A stretch of DNA of 64,000 bases. Origin: Firmicutes bacterium HGW-Firmicutes-16 (GTDB taxonomy: Bacteria; Bacillota; Clostridia; Oscillospirales; Oscillospiraceae). The notes under the pieces are model-generated. The model was not told the DNA's origin and made no database searches. It was given only the letters and a program-made list of their open reading frames with translations. The stretch is from contig PGZZ01000007.1 in NCBI GenBank assembly GCA_002841545.1, positions 1 through 64,000 of the forward strand, in the 5' to 3' direction. The position numbers and the translations under genes were made by a program. Positions 27,286-35,879 of this stretch are shown here, one piece after another (position 1 is the stretch's first letter; every line of letters starts with the position of its first letter).

Positions 27286-28902
27286 TTAAAACAGCGGCGC
27301 GAACACTCGCAGAACCGAGTCAATCAGTCCGCCCCAGAGCTGACGGATTTTCCCGCGTTTGCGTTCACTGATACTGACCTCATGGGACACCTCGAAGGTT
27401 TTCAGAGCGTCCCTTTTAAGCTCCATAACCTCATTGGTTTCAAACATCAAAACGCCGCACTCAAAGTGCAGATACAAACTGCGATAGTCCATGTTGATTG
27501 TTCCGACAACTGCAAGCTCATCATCGCAGACATAGCTTTTTCCATGCATAAAACCTGGGGTATATTCGTATATTCTCACTCCTGCCTCCATGAGAGGCAG
27601 ATAGTAGGAGCGCGATAGCCTAAAGGCAATCTTTTTATCGGGCGTTCCCGGAAGAACCATTCGCACGTCCACCCCGCGCTTGGCGGCGGCGCACAGCGCA
27701 ATGTTAAGCTCGTCGCTTATTGCAAGATAGGGCGTAAAAATATAAACATAATTCTTCGCCTGCGAAAGAATATCCAGATAAATGTTCACTGAAACTGTCT
27801 CTCCGTCCAGCGGAGAATCGCCAAAGGGCTGGACAAAGCCATCGCTCTCGAAACCGTTTTCCGGCGTGAGTTCGGGTCTAAAAACTGTAAAGTCCTCGTC
27901 GTCGGAGTTGTAGGAATTCCATATTTCAAGGAACATTACCGTAAAGTTCCAGACTGCGTCACCCTTGAGCATCACGCCTGTATCCTTCCAGTGACCGAAC
28001 CTGATTTTTCTGTTGATGTATTCGTCCGCAAGATTTATCCCGCCGGTGAAGCCCGTGACGCCGTCGATAATCATTATCTTTTTGTGGTCGCGGTTGTTCA
28101 TAACGAACGAGATTATCGGAATAAAGGGGTTGAAGTCCAGACATTTGATGCCCAGCTTCTCCAGCTTTCGATAGTAGTTTGCCGGAAGTTTGGGTAAACA
28201 GCCCATATCGTCATAAATAACCCTGACATCGACGCCCTGCTTCACCTTTTCTCGCAGAATATCGAGGATGGTGTTCCACATCTCGCCCTGTTCAATGATA
28301 AAATACTCAAGGAAAATGAACTTCTTTGCTTTTCTGAGTTCCGTCAACATATCCGCGTATTGATTCTCGCCCAGCGGATGATAGGTAACCTGTGTTTTGT
28401 TCCAGACCGGATAATGCGCGTAATTTGAAACATAAGAAAAAAGTCCGGCCGCGCGCGGAGAGCGCTTTTTCAGTTCCTCCATAACTTCGGGTTTCTGTAC
28501 CGTCATTATATCATGGCTCTTCATGCCTTTTTTGAGCCTTATACGCATATATTTCGCTGGGCGTTTTTCACCCAGCAGAAGATACAGCAGTCCGCCGAAG
28601 AGCGGGAACATCATGATAAGCAGTATCCAGCCCATCCTGTAAGCAGGTACGTCAGCCTTGCTGATAACGTAGAACGCCATAACAACACTTAGTAACGTAA
28701 ATGCGCCAGAAAAGATTTCGGAATAGCTGACAAGCCTCTGGAACATTAGGGCAATCCATGCTACCTGCACAACTATCAGGATGAGCGTTACGGAAAACCT
28801 GCTCGTCAGAAATTTAATGAGCTTGAATTTCTCCGTTGCAATCACCCCTTCAGACTTTTTCTTAGAAAGTATTTTGGTTGCTGATAGGTACTCCAGCAGC
28901 AA
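27286..28902 (-). CDS. cls: Cardiolipin synthase
   Basis: Phospholipase-D-family enzyme that joins two phosphatidylglycerols into cardiolipin at the membrane. The 538-residue frame has N-terminal hydrophobic segments (about 30-85) and two HKD motifs, DHKKIMIIDGVTGFTGG and MHGKSYVCDDELAVVGTIN. The start is uncertain: the frame opens with TTG at 28902 without a clear ribosome binding site, and an in-frame GTG at 28845 follows AAGGG too closely. Length and motifs support a functional enzyme. Confidence 0.9.
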   Translation of the reverse strand: MLLEYLSATKILSKKKSEGVIATEKFKLIKFLTSRFSVTLILIVVQVAWIALMFQRLVSYSEIFSGAFTLLSVVMAFYVISKADVPAYRMGWILLIMMFPLFGGLLYLLLGEKRPAKYMRIRLKKGMKSHDIMTVQKPEVMEELKKRSPRAAGLFSYVSNYAHYPVWNKTQVTYHPLGENQYADMLTELRKAKKFIFLEYFIIEQGEMWNTILDILREKVKQGVDVRVIYDDMGCLPKLPANYYRKLEKLGIKCLDFNPFIPIISFVMNNRDHKKIMIIDGVTGFTGGINLADEYINRKIRFGHWKDTGVMLKGDAVWNFTVMFLEIWNSYNSDDEDFTVFRPELTPENGFESDGFVQPFGDSPLDGETVSVNIYLDILSQAKNYVYIFTPYLAISDELNIALCAAAKRGVDVRMVLPGTPDKKIAFRLSRSYYLPLMEAGVRIYEYTPGFMHGKSYVCDDELAVVGTINMDYRSLYLHFECGVLMFETNEVMELKRDALKTFEVSHEVSISERKRGKIRQLWGGLIDSVLRVFAPLF

Positions 28903-29030
28903 CCAGCAAAATTTGGGACTTCAAGTATTTTTTTTGCTATTCTGATTCTATTATTTTTTACGATTATATCATCCTTCAATTTAAAAAAACAGTCCAAATA
29001 TTTCAGCGCAATACCGGAAAGGAGTTGACC

Positions 29031-30005
29031 ATGAGAAGCAGAATTGTAATATCGACTTTAATTTTTGTTGTCCTGTGCTCGGCAAAGGTATTCTTCCCCG
29101 CAAACGCCGCAAAAGTCAGAAGCTTTATCCAGCCCGCGATAACGCGTGAGGCAAGCCTTCGGGAAGATTGCATTGCAATCGGACGTGCTATATCCGGCGA
29201 GGAAAACAGCATTGGTGTCTGGGAGCGCCTTACCGGTCGGGAAAAGGCACCCGAGGCAACGCCATCGCCTTCCTCTCCGGAGGAAAGCCCTGCCGCGAAA
29301 GCGAACGCCACAGGAGAGTTTGCGCTCTCCGAGATGGTGAATAAGAACCTAAGAGGTTATGAAGCTCTTGCGGGGCTGGCTGCGGAAGAGACCCCGTCGC
29401 CAGAAAGCTCCACGGTGCCTCCCGAGGAGCCCGCTGCCGAAAGTCCCCCAGCTCCTAGTACTCCCGTGTCTGTGGTTTCAATCGCGCCGGATACGCTCCC
29501 TGTCGAGAGCACCGCGCCTATTTCTGAAACGAGTACAAAGATTGATGAGTTCTTGCAGGAGCAGGCAGCTTTCTCCGATTATGCTGTTCCCGCAAACGTG
29601 AGCTATGAGGCTCCAAACATACCCTTTCAATATTCAGACCCTTGTTCTTGCGCAGTTACGAGCAACTTTGGCTACCGCGAACACCCGCTCGACGGCGGCG
29701 TGAAGTTTCATTACGGCACAGACCTCGGAGCAATTGACGGCACCAACGTAACCGCCTTTGCGGATGGTAAAGTGCTCTCTGTTCAGGAACTTGATGGCTA
29801 CGGCCTTGCTATACTAATTCAACATACTGATGGCTTTTCGACACTTTACGCTCACCTCGGGCAGGCACTTGTCGAGCAAGGTGCAACAGTCAAGCGCGGG
29901 GATAAGATCGCGCTTTCCGGTCATTCCGGAGATGTCACAGGGCCGCATCTGCATTTTGAGATCATCTATAACGGAAAATACTTAAATCCGGAGTTTTATT
30001 TATAA
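29031..30005 (+). CDS. spoIVFA: SpoIVFA-like M23 (LytM) peptidase
   Basis: A 324-residue protein with an N-terminal signal-anchor (residues 3-26) and a long Pro/Ser/Glu-rich linker (about 80-190). Its C-terminal M23 domain (about 205-324) contains FGYREHPLDGGVKFHYGTDLG and GPHLHFEI. The zinc-binding and catalytic histidines appear intact. The ATG at 29031 has GGAAAGGAG upstream; the longer frame is discounted. It is followed directly (1-base overlap of the stop and start codons) by a SpoIVFB-like protease gene, so it is assigned as the SpoIVFA partner that holds SpoIVFB inactive in the outer forespore membrane. It could instead be a wall endopeptidase. Confidence 0.8.
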   Translation: MRSRIVISTLIFVVLCSAKVFFPANAAKVRSFIQPAITREASLREDCIAIGRAISGEENSIGVWERLTGREKAPEATPSPSSPEESPAAKANATGEFALSEMVNKNLRGYEALAGLAAEETPSPESSTVPPEEPAAESPPAPSTPVSVVSIAPDTLPVESTAPISETSTKIDEFLQEQAAFSDYAVPANVSYEAPNIPFQYSDPCSCAVTSNFGYREHPLDGGVKFHYGTDLGAIDGTNVTAFADGKVLSVQELDGYGLAILIQHTDGFSTLYAHLGQALVEQGATVKRGDKIALSGHSGDVTGPHLHFEIIYNGKYLNPEFYL

Positions 30006-30619
30006 TGCGGCGGGCAAAATTGAATACTATTGCGACACCCGTTTTTCGTATCAAGTTCGACAGTGGATTCATCCTGCTATTTGCGCTGATTTGGTTCTTT
30101 GACGAGAGCGGCTTTCTCGCGGCGCTTATCCCTTCCATGCTTATGCACGAGCTGGGACACATTATCTTTCTGCATTTCTTCGGAGCCAGACCGACGAAGC
30201 TTGGAGCTGCGCTTTCGGGCTTGAAAATCGACTATTCCGGTGTTATGTCCGATGCTCAGGAAATGCTAGTGGCTCTCGCCGGACCCGCGTTCGGGCTTTT
30301 GTTCTCGTTTCTTTGCGCATGGTTCGGCAGGCTTTGGGACAGCGAATATCTATTGATGTGCGCGGGACTCGGCTTCATCATAAACATCTTCAACTTCCTG
30401 CCGTCAGAACCGCTCGATGGAGGCCGCGTGCTGGGCTTTTTTCTCCGCGCTCTTCTCGACGAAGAGCGAGCTTGGGCTATTCTGCGTGGAGCAGGACTTA
30501 TCACGGCAACACTGCTCGTCGCTTCGGGTTTATATCTATTGTCAAGAGGTCTTGGTCCCGCCCTTTTCCTTGCGGGGCTCTGGCTTTTCATATTGCAGCA
30601 GAAGAAGTCTTGTAAATAG
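30005..30619 (+). CDS. spoIVFB: SpoIVFB-like M50 intramembrane metalloprotease
   Basis: A site-2-type protease that in sporulation cleaves pro-sigma-K in the mother cell. The 204 residues have about six hydrophobic segments, the zinc motif HELGH (residues 48-52) and the second-metal motif FLPSEPLDGGRVLG with Asp138. It lacks the C-terminal CBS domain that the Bacillus enzyme carries (288 residues there), so regulation may differ. It is translationally coupled to the SpoIVFA-like gene. The following radical-SAM gene is a common neighbour in Clostridia. Confidence 0.85.
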   Translation: MRRAKLNTIATPVFRIKFDSGFILLFALIWFFDESGFLAALIPSMLMHELGHIIFLHFFGARPTKLGAALSGLKIDYSGVMSDAQEMLVALAGPAFGLLFSFLCAWFGRLWDSEYLLMCAGLGFIINIFNFLPSEPLDGGRVLGFFLRALLDEERAWAILRGAGLITATLLVASGLYLLSRGLGPALFLAGLWLFILQQKKSCK

Positions 30620-30687
30620 CCGCTTTTCGGTATACAATATGTTTATAATCTTTGTGCCGTCTTACCCACGGCACATTTTAAACGGAT

Positions 30688-32529
30688 GTGGATATGGACA
30701 AGAGACTTCGAAGAATACTGCCGAGGGTGCAGAAACCCGCGCGCTACACCGGCGGCGAATATAATCAGATAATCAAGGACAAGGCGCAGGTTGATCTTCG
30801 CATGGCGCTAGTATTTCCGGACACCTATGAGATCGGCATGTCAAACCTTGGCATCAGAATACTTTACGGAGCTATCAACGAGATGCCCGGCGTCTGGTGT
30901 GAGCGCTGCTTTGCACCCTGGGGCGACATGGAGGACGAGATGCGTCGTGCCTCGATTCCTCTTTGGGCACTCGAAAGCGGCGACCCGCTTACGGCTTTCG
31001 ACGCAATCGGGTTTTCCCTAGGCTATGAGATGGCTTATACAAATGTCCTCAACATGCTCGACCTTGCAGGCATTCCACTCAGGAGTGCGGAGCGATCTTC
31101 GCTCACTCCCCTCGTTTTTGCGGGCGGTACAAGCTGTGTAAATCCCGAACCGATGGCGGATTTCCTTGACTTCTGCTTTATCGGTGAGGGCGAGGAAATG
31201 GACAAAGAGCTACTCACGCTTCTGCGTCAGGCAAAGAATCAGAATTGGTCAAAACAAGATTTTCTATCCGAAGCCGCTAAAATTGAGGGCATTTATGTCC
31301 CCTCTCTCTATGAACCTATATATAACGATGACGGTACTCTGAAGGAGCTGAAGGCTCTTGAGGGCGCGCCCGAGTTTGTCAAACGGCGCATTGTCACCGA
31401 TTTTGATACCGCCTATTTCCCGACAAAGCCCATCGTCCCTTCTACGGAAATCGTCCACGACCGCGTGACTCTGGAGCTTTTCCGTGGCTGTATCCGCGGT
31501 TGCCGCTTCTGTCAGGCCGGCTTTGTCTACCGTCCTGTACGTTCCCGCGACAAGGACAGGCTTGTTGAACAGGGCATCGAATCGCTCGAATCAACAGGCT
31601 ATCAGGAGATAACACTCTCATCCCTGTCGACGAGCGATTACCGGCCCTTGAGCGGACTTTGCGACGGACTTCTCGACTTCTGCGTGCCCCATAGCATTGG
31701 GCTTTCCCTGCCCTCCCTACGCGCGGACAACTTTTCCCTCGACCTGATGAGCAAGGTTCAGCAGGTGCGCAAAAGCGGACTGACCTTTGCCCCGGAAGCC
31801 GGAACGCAGAGGCTTCGCGACGCTATCAATAAAAACGTCCTCGAGGAAGACCTCCTCAACACCTGTAAAATCGCCTTTGAGGGCGGCTGGAACAACATTA
31901 AGCTCTATTTCATGCTTGGTCTGCCGACGGAGACGGACGAGGATGTGCTCGCAATCAGCGAGCTTGCAATGAAGGTGCTCTGGCTCTGGAAGTCGCACGC
32001 CTCAAACAAAGCGCGGGGTGTGAACATCACGGTTTCGACCTCTTGCTTCGTGCCCAAGCCCCATACGCCCTTCCAGTGGGAAGCTCAGGTAGACATGGAG
32101 GAATATCGCCGCCGTGTCAAACTTCTGCGCGAGAATATGCGCGCAAAAGCCATCAGCTATAACTGGCACGACGCGGACACGAGTCTCATCGAGGCTGTTT
32201 TATCCCGCGGTGATAGGCGAGTCGGCGCAGTCATCGAGGAAGTTTGGAAAACCGGCGGCAAGCTCGATTCCTGGACGGAGTATTTTTCTTTTGAGCGCTG
32301 GATAAAGGCTTTCGAAAATTGCGGAATCGACCCGAAATTCTACGCCTGCCGTGAACGTACCTCCGACGAGGTTTTGCCGTGGAGCCGCGTGGATATCGGC
32401 GTGAAGCCCGAATTCCTCTGGAGCGAGCGCGAAAAGTGCTATAGGGCGGAGCTTTCGCCTGACTGCCGCAATAAGTGCACGAACTGCGGCGCACTCTCTA
32501 TGATGAACGGAGGGCGCTGCGATGGATAA
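30688..32529 (+). CDS. Radical SAM protein, TIGR03960 family
   Basis: A 613-residue iron-sulfur enzyme. The N-terminal region (about 40-210) resembles a B12-binding-like domain. The radical-SAM cluster motif is CIRGCRFCQAGFVYR (Cys268, Cys272, Cys275), and a second Cys group lies at the C-terminus (DCRNKCTNCGAL). Members are conserved in Firmicutes upstream of the DUF2344 gene, ribonuclease G and ribosomal protein L21/L27 genes, suggesting an RNA or ribosome modification, but the reaction is not known to me. It overlaps the next gene by 8 bases. Confidence 0.9.
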   Translation: MDMDKRLRRILPRVQKPARYTGGEYNQIIKDKAQVDLRMALVFPDTYEIGMSNLGIRILYGAINEMPGVWCERCFAPWGDMEDEMRRASIPLWALESGDPLTAFDAIGFSLGYEMAYTNVLNMLDLAGIPLRSAERSSLTPLVFAGGTSCVNPEPMADFLDFCFIGEGEEMDKELLTLLRQAKNQNWSKQDFLSEAAKIEGIYVPSLYEPIYNDDGTLKELKALEGAPEFVKRRIVTDFDTAYFPTKPIVPSTEIVHDRVTLELFRGCIRGCRFCQAGFVYRPVRSRDKDRLVEQGIESLESTGYQEITLSSLSTSDYRPLSGLCDGLLDFCVPHSIGLSLPSLRADNFSLDLMSKVQQVRKSGLTFAPEAGTQRLRDAINKNVLEEDLLNTCKIAFEGGWNNIKLYFMLGLPTETDEDVLAISELAMKVLWLWKSHASNKARGVNITVSTSCFVPKPHTPFQWEAQVDMEEYRRRVKLLRENMRAKAISYNWHDADTSLIEAVLSRGDRRVGAVIEEVWKTGGKLDSWTEYFSFERWIKAFENCGIDPKFYACRERTSDEVLPWSRVDIGVKPEFLWSEREKCYRAELSPDCRNKCTNCGALSMMNGGRCDG

Positions 32530-33181
32530 CCTGAGACTGAAATTCTCAAAAACAGGCCGCGCAATTTATATTTCACACCTCGACCTTTTGCGCACGATGC
32601 AGAGAGCTTTCCTGCGTGCTGATATGCCGCTTAAATACAGCGAGGGCTTCAATCCGCACGCACAGCTTGCCTTCGCTCTGCCGCTTTCCGTGGGCGCCTC
32701 AAGCCTTTGCGAGCTACTGGATTTCAAGCTAAACGGCTTTATGGAGCTTTCGGAAATTGCCTACAGGCTAAACAAGGCTCTGCCCGAGGGTATTGAAGCT
32801 CTTGAGGTTTACGAGTCGGAAAACAAGTTTAAAAACATCAAGTGGCTGGACGTCGAGGGTATTTTCGAATATGACGATCGCACCTCGCTTGATATGCTCC
32901 CCGGGTTAATGGATTTCTTTGCGCGGGACAGCATAATTATTAAAAAGAAAACGAAGAGCGGAATAAATGATTCCGACATCGCGCCCGGTATCCGCAGTAT
33001 CGCCTTTGATACTTCAGCCGGTCGCGTGAAGCTCAAGGCGGTAATTTCCGCTCAGGAGCCGACGCTCAATCCCGAGCTTCTTTCCTCCGCGCTAGAACAG
33101 CTCGCACCGGAATTAAAGCCCGATTTCGCGTCTTTCACGCGCACGCAAATCTATGACAGTGAAATGAACATTTTCAGATAG
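32522..33181 (+). CDS. TIGR03936/DUF2344 family protein
   Basis: A 219-residue cytoplasmic protein that normally accompanies the TIGR03960 radical-SAM enzyme, sometimes fused to it. It starts NLRLKFSKTGRAIYISHLDLLR and contains RADMPLKYSEGFNPHAQLAFA, a typical family block. It probably acts in the same unknown modification. Here the pair is followed not by rng-rplU but by tRNA-Pro and an accessory region. Confidence 0.88.
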   Translation: MDNLRLKFSKTGRAIYISHLDLLRTMQRAFLRADMPLKYSEGFNPHAQLAFALPLSVGASSLCELLDFKLNGFMELSEIAYRLNKALPEGIEALEVYESENKFKNIKWLDVEGIFEYDDRTSLDMLPGLMDFFARDSIIIKKKTKSGINDSDIAPGIRSIAFDTSAGRVKLKAVISAQEPTLNPELLSSALEQLAPELKPDFASFTRTQIYDSEMNIFR

Positions 33182-33194
33182 TTTTATAGAAACA

Positions 33195-33228
33195 CAAGAC
33201 TGCGGATACCGTAACCTCCGCAGTCTTG
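33195..33228. terminator. Hairpin after the DUF2344 gene
   Basis: A perfect 12-bp stem (CAAGACTGCGGA with TCCGCAGTCTTG) 14 bases past the stop codon. There is no U-tract on the plus strand, so termination may be Rho-dependent or the hairpin may stabilise the mRNA end. Confidence 0.55.
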
Positions 33229-33324
33229 CGGAAAAAATGGTCTTGAAGCGTCTTTTTGCGCTTGAGGAAACCTTTTTCTCTTGACAATTGACGATAAATT
33301 ATCTATACTTTCAATTGCTCGCTT

Positions 33325-33401
33325 CGGGGTGTGGCGAAGTTTGGTATCGCGCTTGGTTCGGGACCAAGAGGCCTCGAGTTCGAATCTCGACACTCCGACC
33401 A
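33325..33401 (+). tRNA. tRNA-Pro (anticodon CGG)
   Basis: A 77-nt cloverleaf with acceptor CGGGGTG pairing with CACTCCG, anticodon stem CTTGG/CCAAG around loop TTCGGGA (anticodon CGG at 33359-33361), T-loop GTTCGAATC and an encoded CCA end. It marks the start of the accessory region, as tRNA genes commonly do for integrating elements. Confidence 0.95.
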
Positions 33402-33430
33402 AAATAAGCCTTAACTTTTTAAGGCAAAAT

Positions 33431-33474
33431 GCCCGCTTTCCATTGATGATTCAGTGAAAAGCGGGTATTTTTTA
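33431..33474 (+). terminator. Terminator after tRNA-Pro
   Basis: A stem of CCCGCTTT(T/C)CA with TGAAAAGCGGG and a following TATTTTTTATT tract. A small AT-rich hairpin (33408-33425) precedes it. Confidence 0.8.
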
Positions 33475-33505
33475 TTCATTTTGCTATTTGTATCTACGCT
33501 GTAAA

Positions 33506-33640
33506 TTACGATGTTTTTAGATGTTTTACGATATATTTGATGTCAAAATTGATGTCATAATTCTGGCATGTCACAGGCGCAATATTCTGGTTCCGCTTGT
33601 CAAAAAGAAAAGCGGCAACACTTTAGGCCGTTTCCAACCA
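33506..33640 (-). pseudogene. Possible integrase C-terminal tail remnant
   Basis: About 43 open codons on the minus strand between two stops. The peptide contains CQNYDINFDIKY, a style of tail I associate with tyrosine integrases of clostridial elements. There is no start codon and no catalytic domain. Its place just downstream of tRNA-Pro fits a scar left by an integrated element. Assignment rests on tail resemblance only. Confidence 0.3.
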
Positions 33641-33696
33641 GAGAAAAGAAAATTAATTTCAATTAAAACCAGATGCTGTTCTCAATCGTCTAATAG

Positions 33697-33708
33697 TTGA
33701 CCGGTCAA
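33697..33708. promoter_or_regulatory. 12-bp palindrome ahead of the ECF sigma gene
   Basis: Perfect TTGACC-GGTCAA, ending about 10 bases before the GGGGG ribosome binding site. It could be an operator or part of an autoregulated promoter; no consensus was assigned. Confidence 0.4.
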
Positions 33709-33731
33709 AAACAAACAAGGGGGATATACGA

Positions 33732-34214
33732 GTGACAAGTGACGAGTTTTCAAACCGAATCGTCTCAATGATGCAAACGCTGTATCGCATTAGCTATACG
33801 CAGTTATCACAAAGTTGTGACCGAGATGAAGCGGTTCAGGAATGCTTGTGCAAGGCTTGGCAGAAGCGAAACCAGCTCAAAGATGAGCGCTTTATGCAAA
33901 CTTGGATAATTCGGATACTTATCAACGAATGCCATAATATCCAGAGAAAACGAATTAACGAAACGCTGCTGGAGGAGCTGCCCGAACGAATTGCGCCTAA
34001 GGATGCCGATTTTGAACTACACGATGCGCTGTTGAATTTGGAGGAAACACTTCGGCTGCCGATTCAGCTGCACTACATTGAAGGCTTCTCAATAAGCGAG
34101 ATTGCAAAAATTTTACGCTGTCCTGAAGGCACTGTAAAGACGCGTATGATGCGCGGACGCCAAGACTTGAAAAAATTATTATATGGGGAGGTTCATCTGC
34201 CATGCAAAATATGA
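33732..34214 (+). CDS. ECF-type sigma-70 family factor
   Basis: A 160-residue RNA polymerase sigma factor with region 2 (SCDRDEAVQECLCKAWQKRN, then WIIRILINECHN) and region 4 (FSISEIAKILRCPEGTVKTR). The start is GTG with AAGGGGGA upstream. The downstream gene overlaps it by 13 bases and encodes a membrane protein that probably acts as its partner or anti-sigma factor. Base composition is more AT-rich than the core genes before tRNA-Pro, in line with acquisition. Target genes are unknown; autoregulation is likely. Confidence 0.87.
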   Translation: MTSDEFSNRIVSMMQTLYRISYTQLSQSCDRDEAVQECLCKAWQKRNQLKDERFMQTWIIRILINECHNIQRKRINETLLEELPERIAPKDADFELHDALLNLEETLRLPIQLHYIEGFSISEIAKILRCPEGTVKTRMMRGRQDLKKLLYGEVHLPCKI

Positions 34215-35305
34215 TTGACCTGAGCAATGCACTCGGTAAGGCCGATGACGACTTTGTCAACAATGTAAAGTATACCCTTGCCAATATCAAAATTAATAGT
34301 GATAGAAAGGATAAAAAAATTGTGAAAAGAACAAACTTTCGCCTTGTGGCCCTTATTGCGGTAATTTGCGTGTTATGCGCCGGCACGGCTTTGGCTTTAA
34401 CTAATACTTGGGGGATACTTGATTTTCTGAGTGGGAGAATGAATGATGTGGAGGTTTTACCTGAAGCTGCTGAGATTGTACAAAATGAAGTAGCTCAAAG
34501 CGGCGGGCAGACAGACTTTGCGACTTTCTCGGTGCGTGAAGCGGTATTCGATGGGCAGAACGTATACATAGTAGTGGAGGTTAAGCCCTCAAAGGATGAG
34601 TATCTACTCCTGGGGTCGGACACGAATCCGTCAGATTCCGTCGGGAATATGGGCCCACTATTTGCTGACAGAACAGGAACAATCGCTAATTATGCACGCG
34701 AGAACAACAAAAAATTGATTAGAACCTCTTTAGGCATTGAAGGCGTAAACCAATCTTTAGATTTTCTCCTTGAGGATGACAACACGCTTGTCTTTATGAT
34801 TAACTCAAGTATTACTGATGGTTCTTCCGAGCTCAATTTGAATATAAACTGTGTTGCTGCACCATTTGTCAGCAAGGAGGGCGATATCATTGACGAAACC
34901 AATATGAAGCGTACCTCGTTGTCCGTAGTCCTTGAAAATACGGGGACGAAAGATGTGGTAATCAGCTCAGAGCCTGTTATCTACAGCGATTGCGGCGTTC
35001 AGGTCGATAAAGTCACTCTTACTGGTTCGGCTATGGCAATTTATGCAGAAATCGAATTCACAGTAATCGACAAAGAAAAATTCGCCGAAACCGAAGAAGG
35101 GCTATGGTTTGAATTTTTAGACAGCAACGGGGAGCGCCTACCGAACGGTGCAGGCTCGGGGAGTATCGAGAAAATTGACGACAACCATTATGTTCAGAAA
35201 TCCCAATTGCAAGCTGCGGAATCATTACCGGGTGAGATAATTCTTCGTGCCTTCAATTGCTGGGAGAAAAACAGATATGAAACGCATACGTTTGAGATGA
35301 AGTAA
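34202..35305 (+). CDS. DUF4179-like membrane protein, probable anti-sigma partner
   Basis: A 367-residue single-pass protein. The N-terminal about 40 residues are cytoplasmic and could hold the sigma factor. A membrane helix follows (about 45-66, LVALIAVICVLCAGTALAL), then a large extracytoplasmic beta-rich domain of the DUF4179 type. No zinc-binding anti-sigma motif (HxxxCxxC) is seen. The overlap with the sigma gene argues for stoichiometric expression. The signal sensed is unknown. Confidence 0.75.
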   Translation: MQNMIDLSNALGKADDDFVNNVKYTLANIKINSDRKDKKIVKRTNFRLVALIAVICVLCAGTALALTNTWGILDFLSGRMNDVEVLPEAAEIVQNEVAQSGGQTDFATFSVREAVFDGQNVYIVVEVKPSKDEYLLLGSDTNPSDSVGNMGPLFADRTGTIANYARENNKKLIRTSLGIEGVNQSLDFLLEDDNTLVFMINSSITDGSSELNLNINCVAAPFVSKEGDIIDETNMKRTSLSVVLENTGTKDVVISSEPVIYSDCGVQVDKVTLTGSAMAIYAEIEFTVIDKEKFAETEEGLWFEFLDSNGERLPNGAGSGSIEKIDDNHYVQKSQLQAAESLPGEIILRAFNCWEKNRYETHTFEMK

Positions 35306-35477
35306 AGACATTAGGAAAAGACCACTATTTTGAGTGTGAATTCATTTTAGGCGTGGATATGTCGTTTGGACATCAAAATGGATATAACGCGTGCAAATTT
35401 CAAAAATGCACCCGTTTGCACCCGTTTCAAAGGCTATCGTTCGCTTGTATCAACAGTCTTACCATTAGACAGAAATA

Positions 35478-35516
35478 GCACTGAAAACACTACGTTTTCA
35501 GTGCTTTTTTGTTTTT
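35478..35516 (+). terminator. Terminator downstream of the sigma/anti-sigma pair
   Basis: A perfect stem of GCACTGAAAAC with GTTTTCAGTGC followed by TTTTTTG. It lies about 170 bases past the DUF4179 stop. Confidence 0.85.
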
Positions 35517-35628
35517 CAAGAATTGTCCCAAATTGGAGAAAAAATTGGCCTATTACTAACCAATTACTAACAGCTTAAAACGCAAAAGCGCATCACGCTG
35601 AACGGTGATTCCGTGGGGGGAGCTTCTA
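35517..35628. other. AT-rich spacer with element-scar character
   Basis: Part of the 574-base gap between the DUF4179 and IPT/TIG genes. It contains a repeated CTATTACTAACC/ATTACTAACAG motif but no gene. The rest of the gap holds the terminator at 35478 and the integrase-tail remnant at 35629. Confidence 0.35.
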
Positions 35629-35815
35629 TTATATTACCAGATGCAAGATTTCTCCATACCAAGAAGCTTGGCATACAGTACTTTGAGTGACACTACCATT
35701 GCGTACATATGGAACAAGTTGCATTTTTGTTGTCAAAATTGTTGTCAGCTTTATGGCGCCCCGCAAGCGGTCAGTATTTACTCTAATCACTTTCGTACCA
35801 TTGGTTTAAGCCGTT
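35629..35815 (-). pseudogene. Integrase C-terminal tail remnant
   Basis: An open stretch of about 60 codons on the minus strand containing NTDRLRGAIKLTTILTTK. The block LTTILTT is a common end of tyrosine integrases from Firmicute elements. It lacks the catalytic R-H-R-Y core and a start codon. With the similar scar at 33506 it brackets the sigma/anti-sigma module. Confidence 0.4.
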
Positions 35816-35879
35816 CATATACTAGAATAGCATCAATCTCTGCTTTGATTTGATGCAAATTCATGGCAGGTGACATGAC

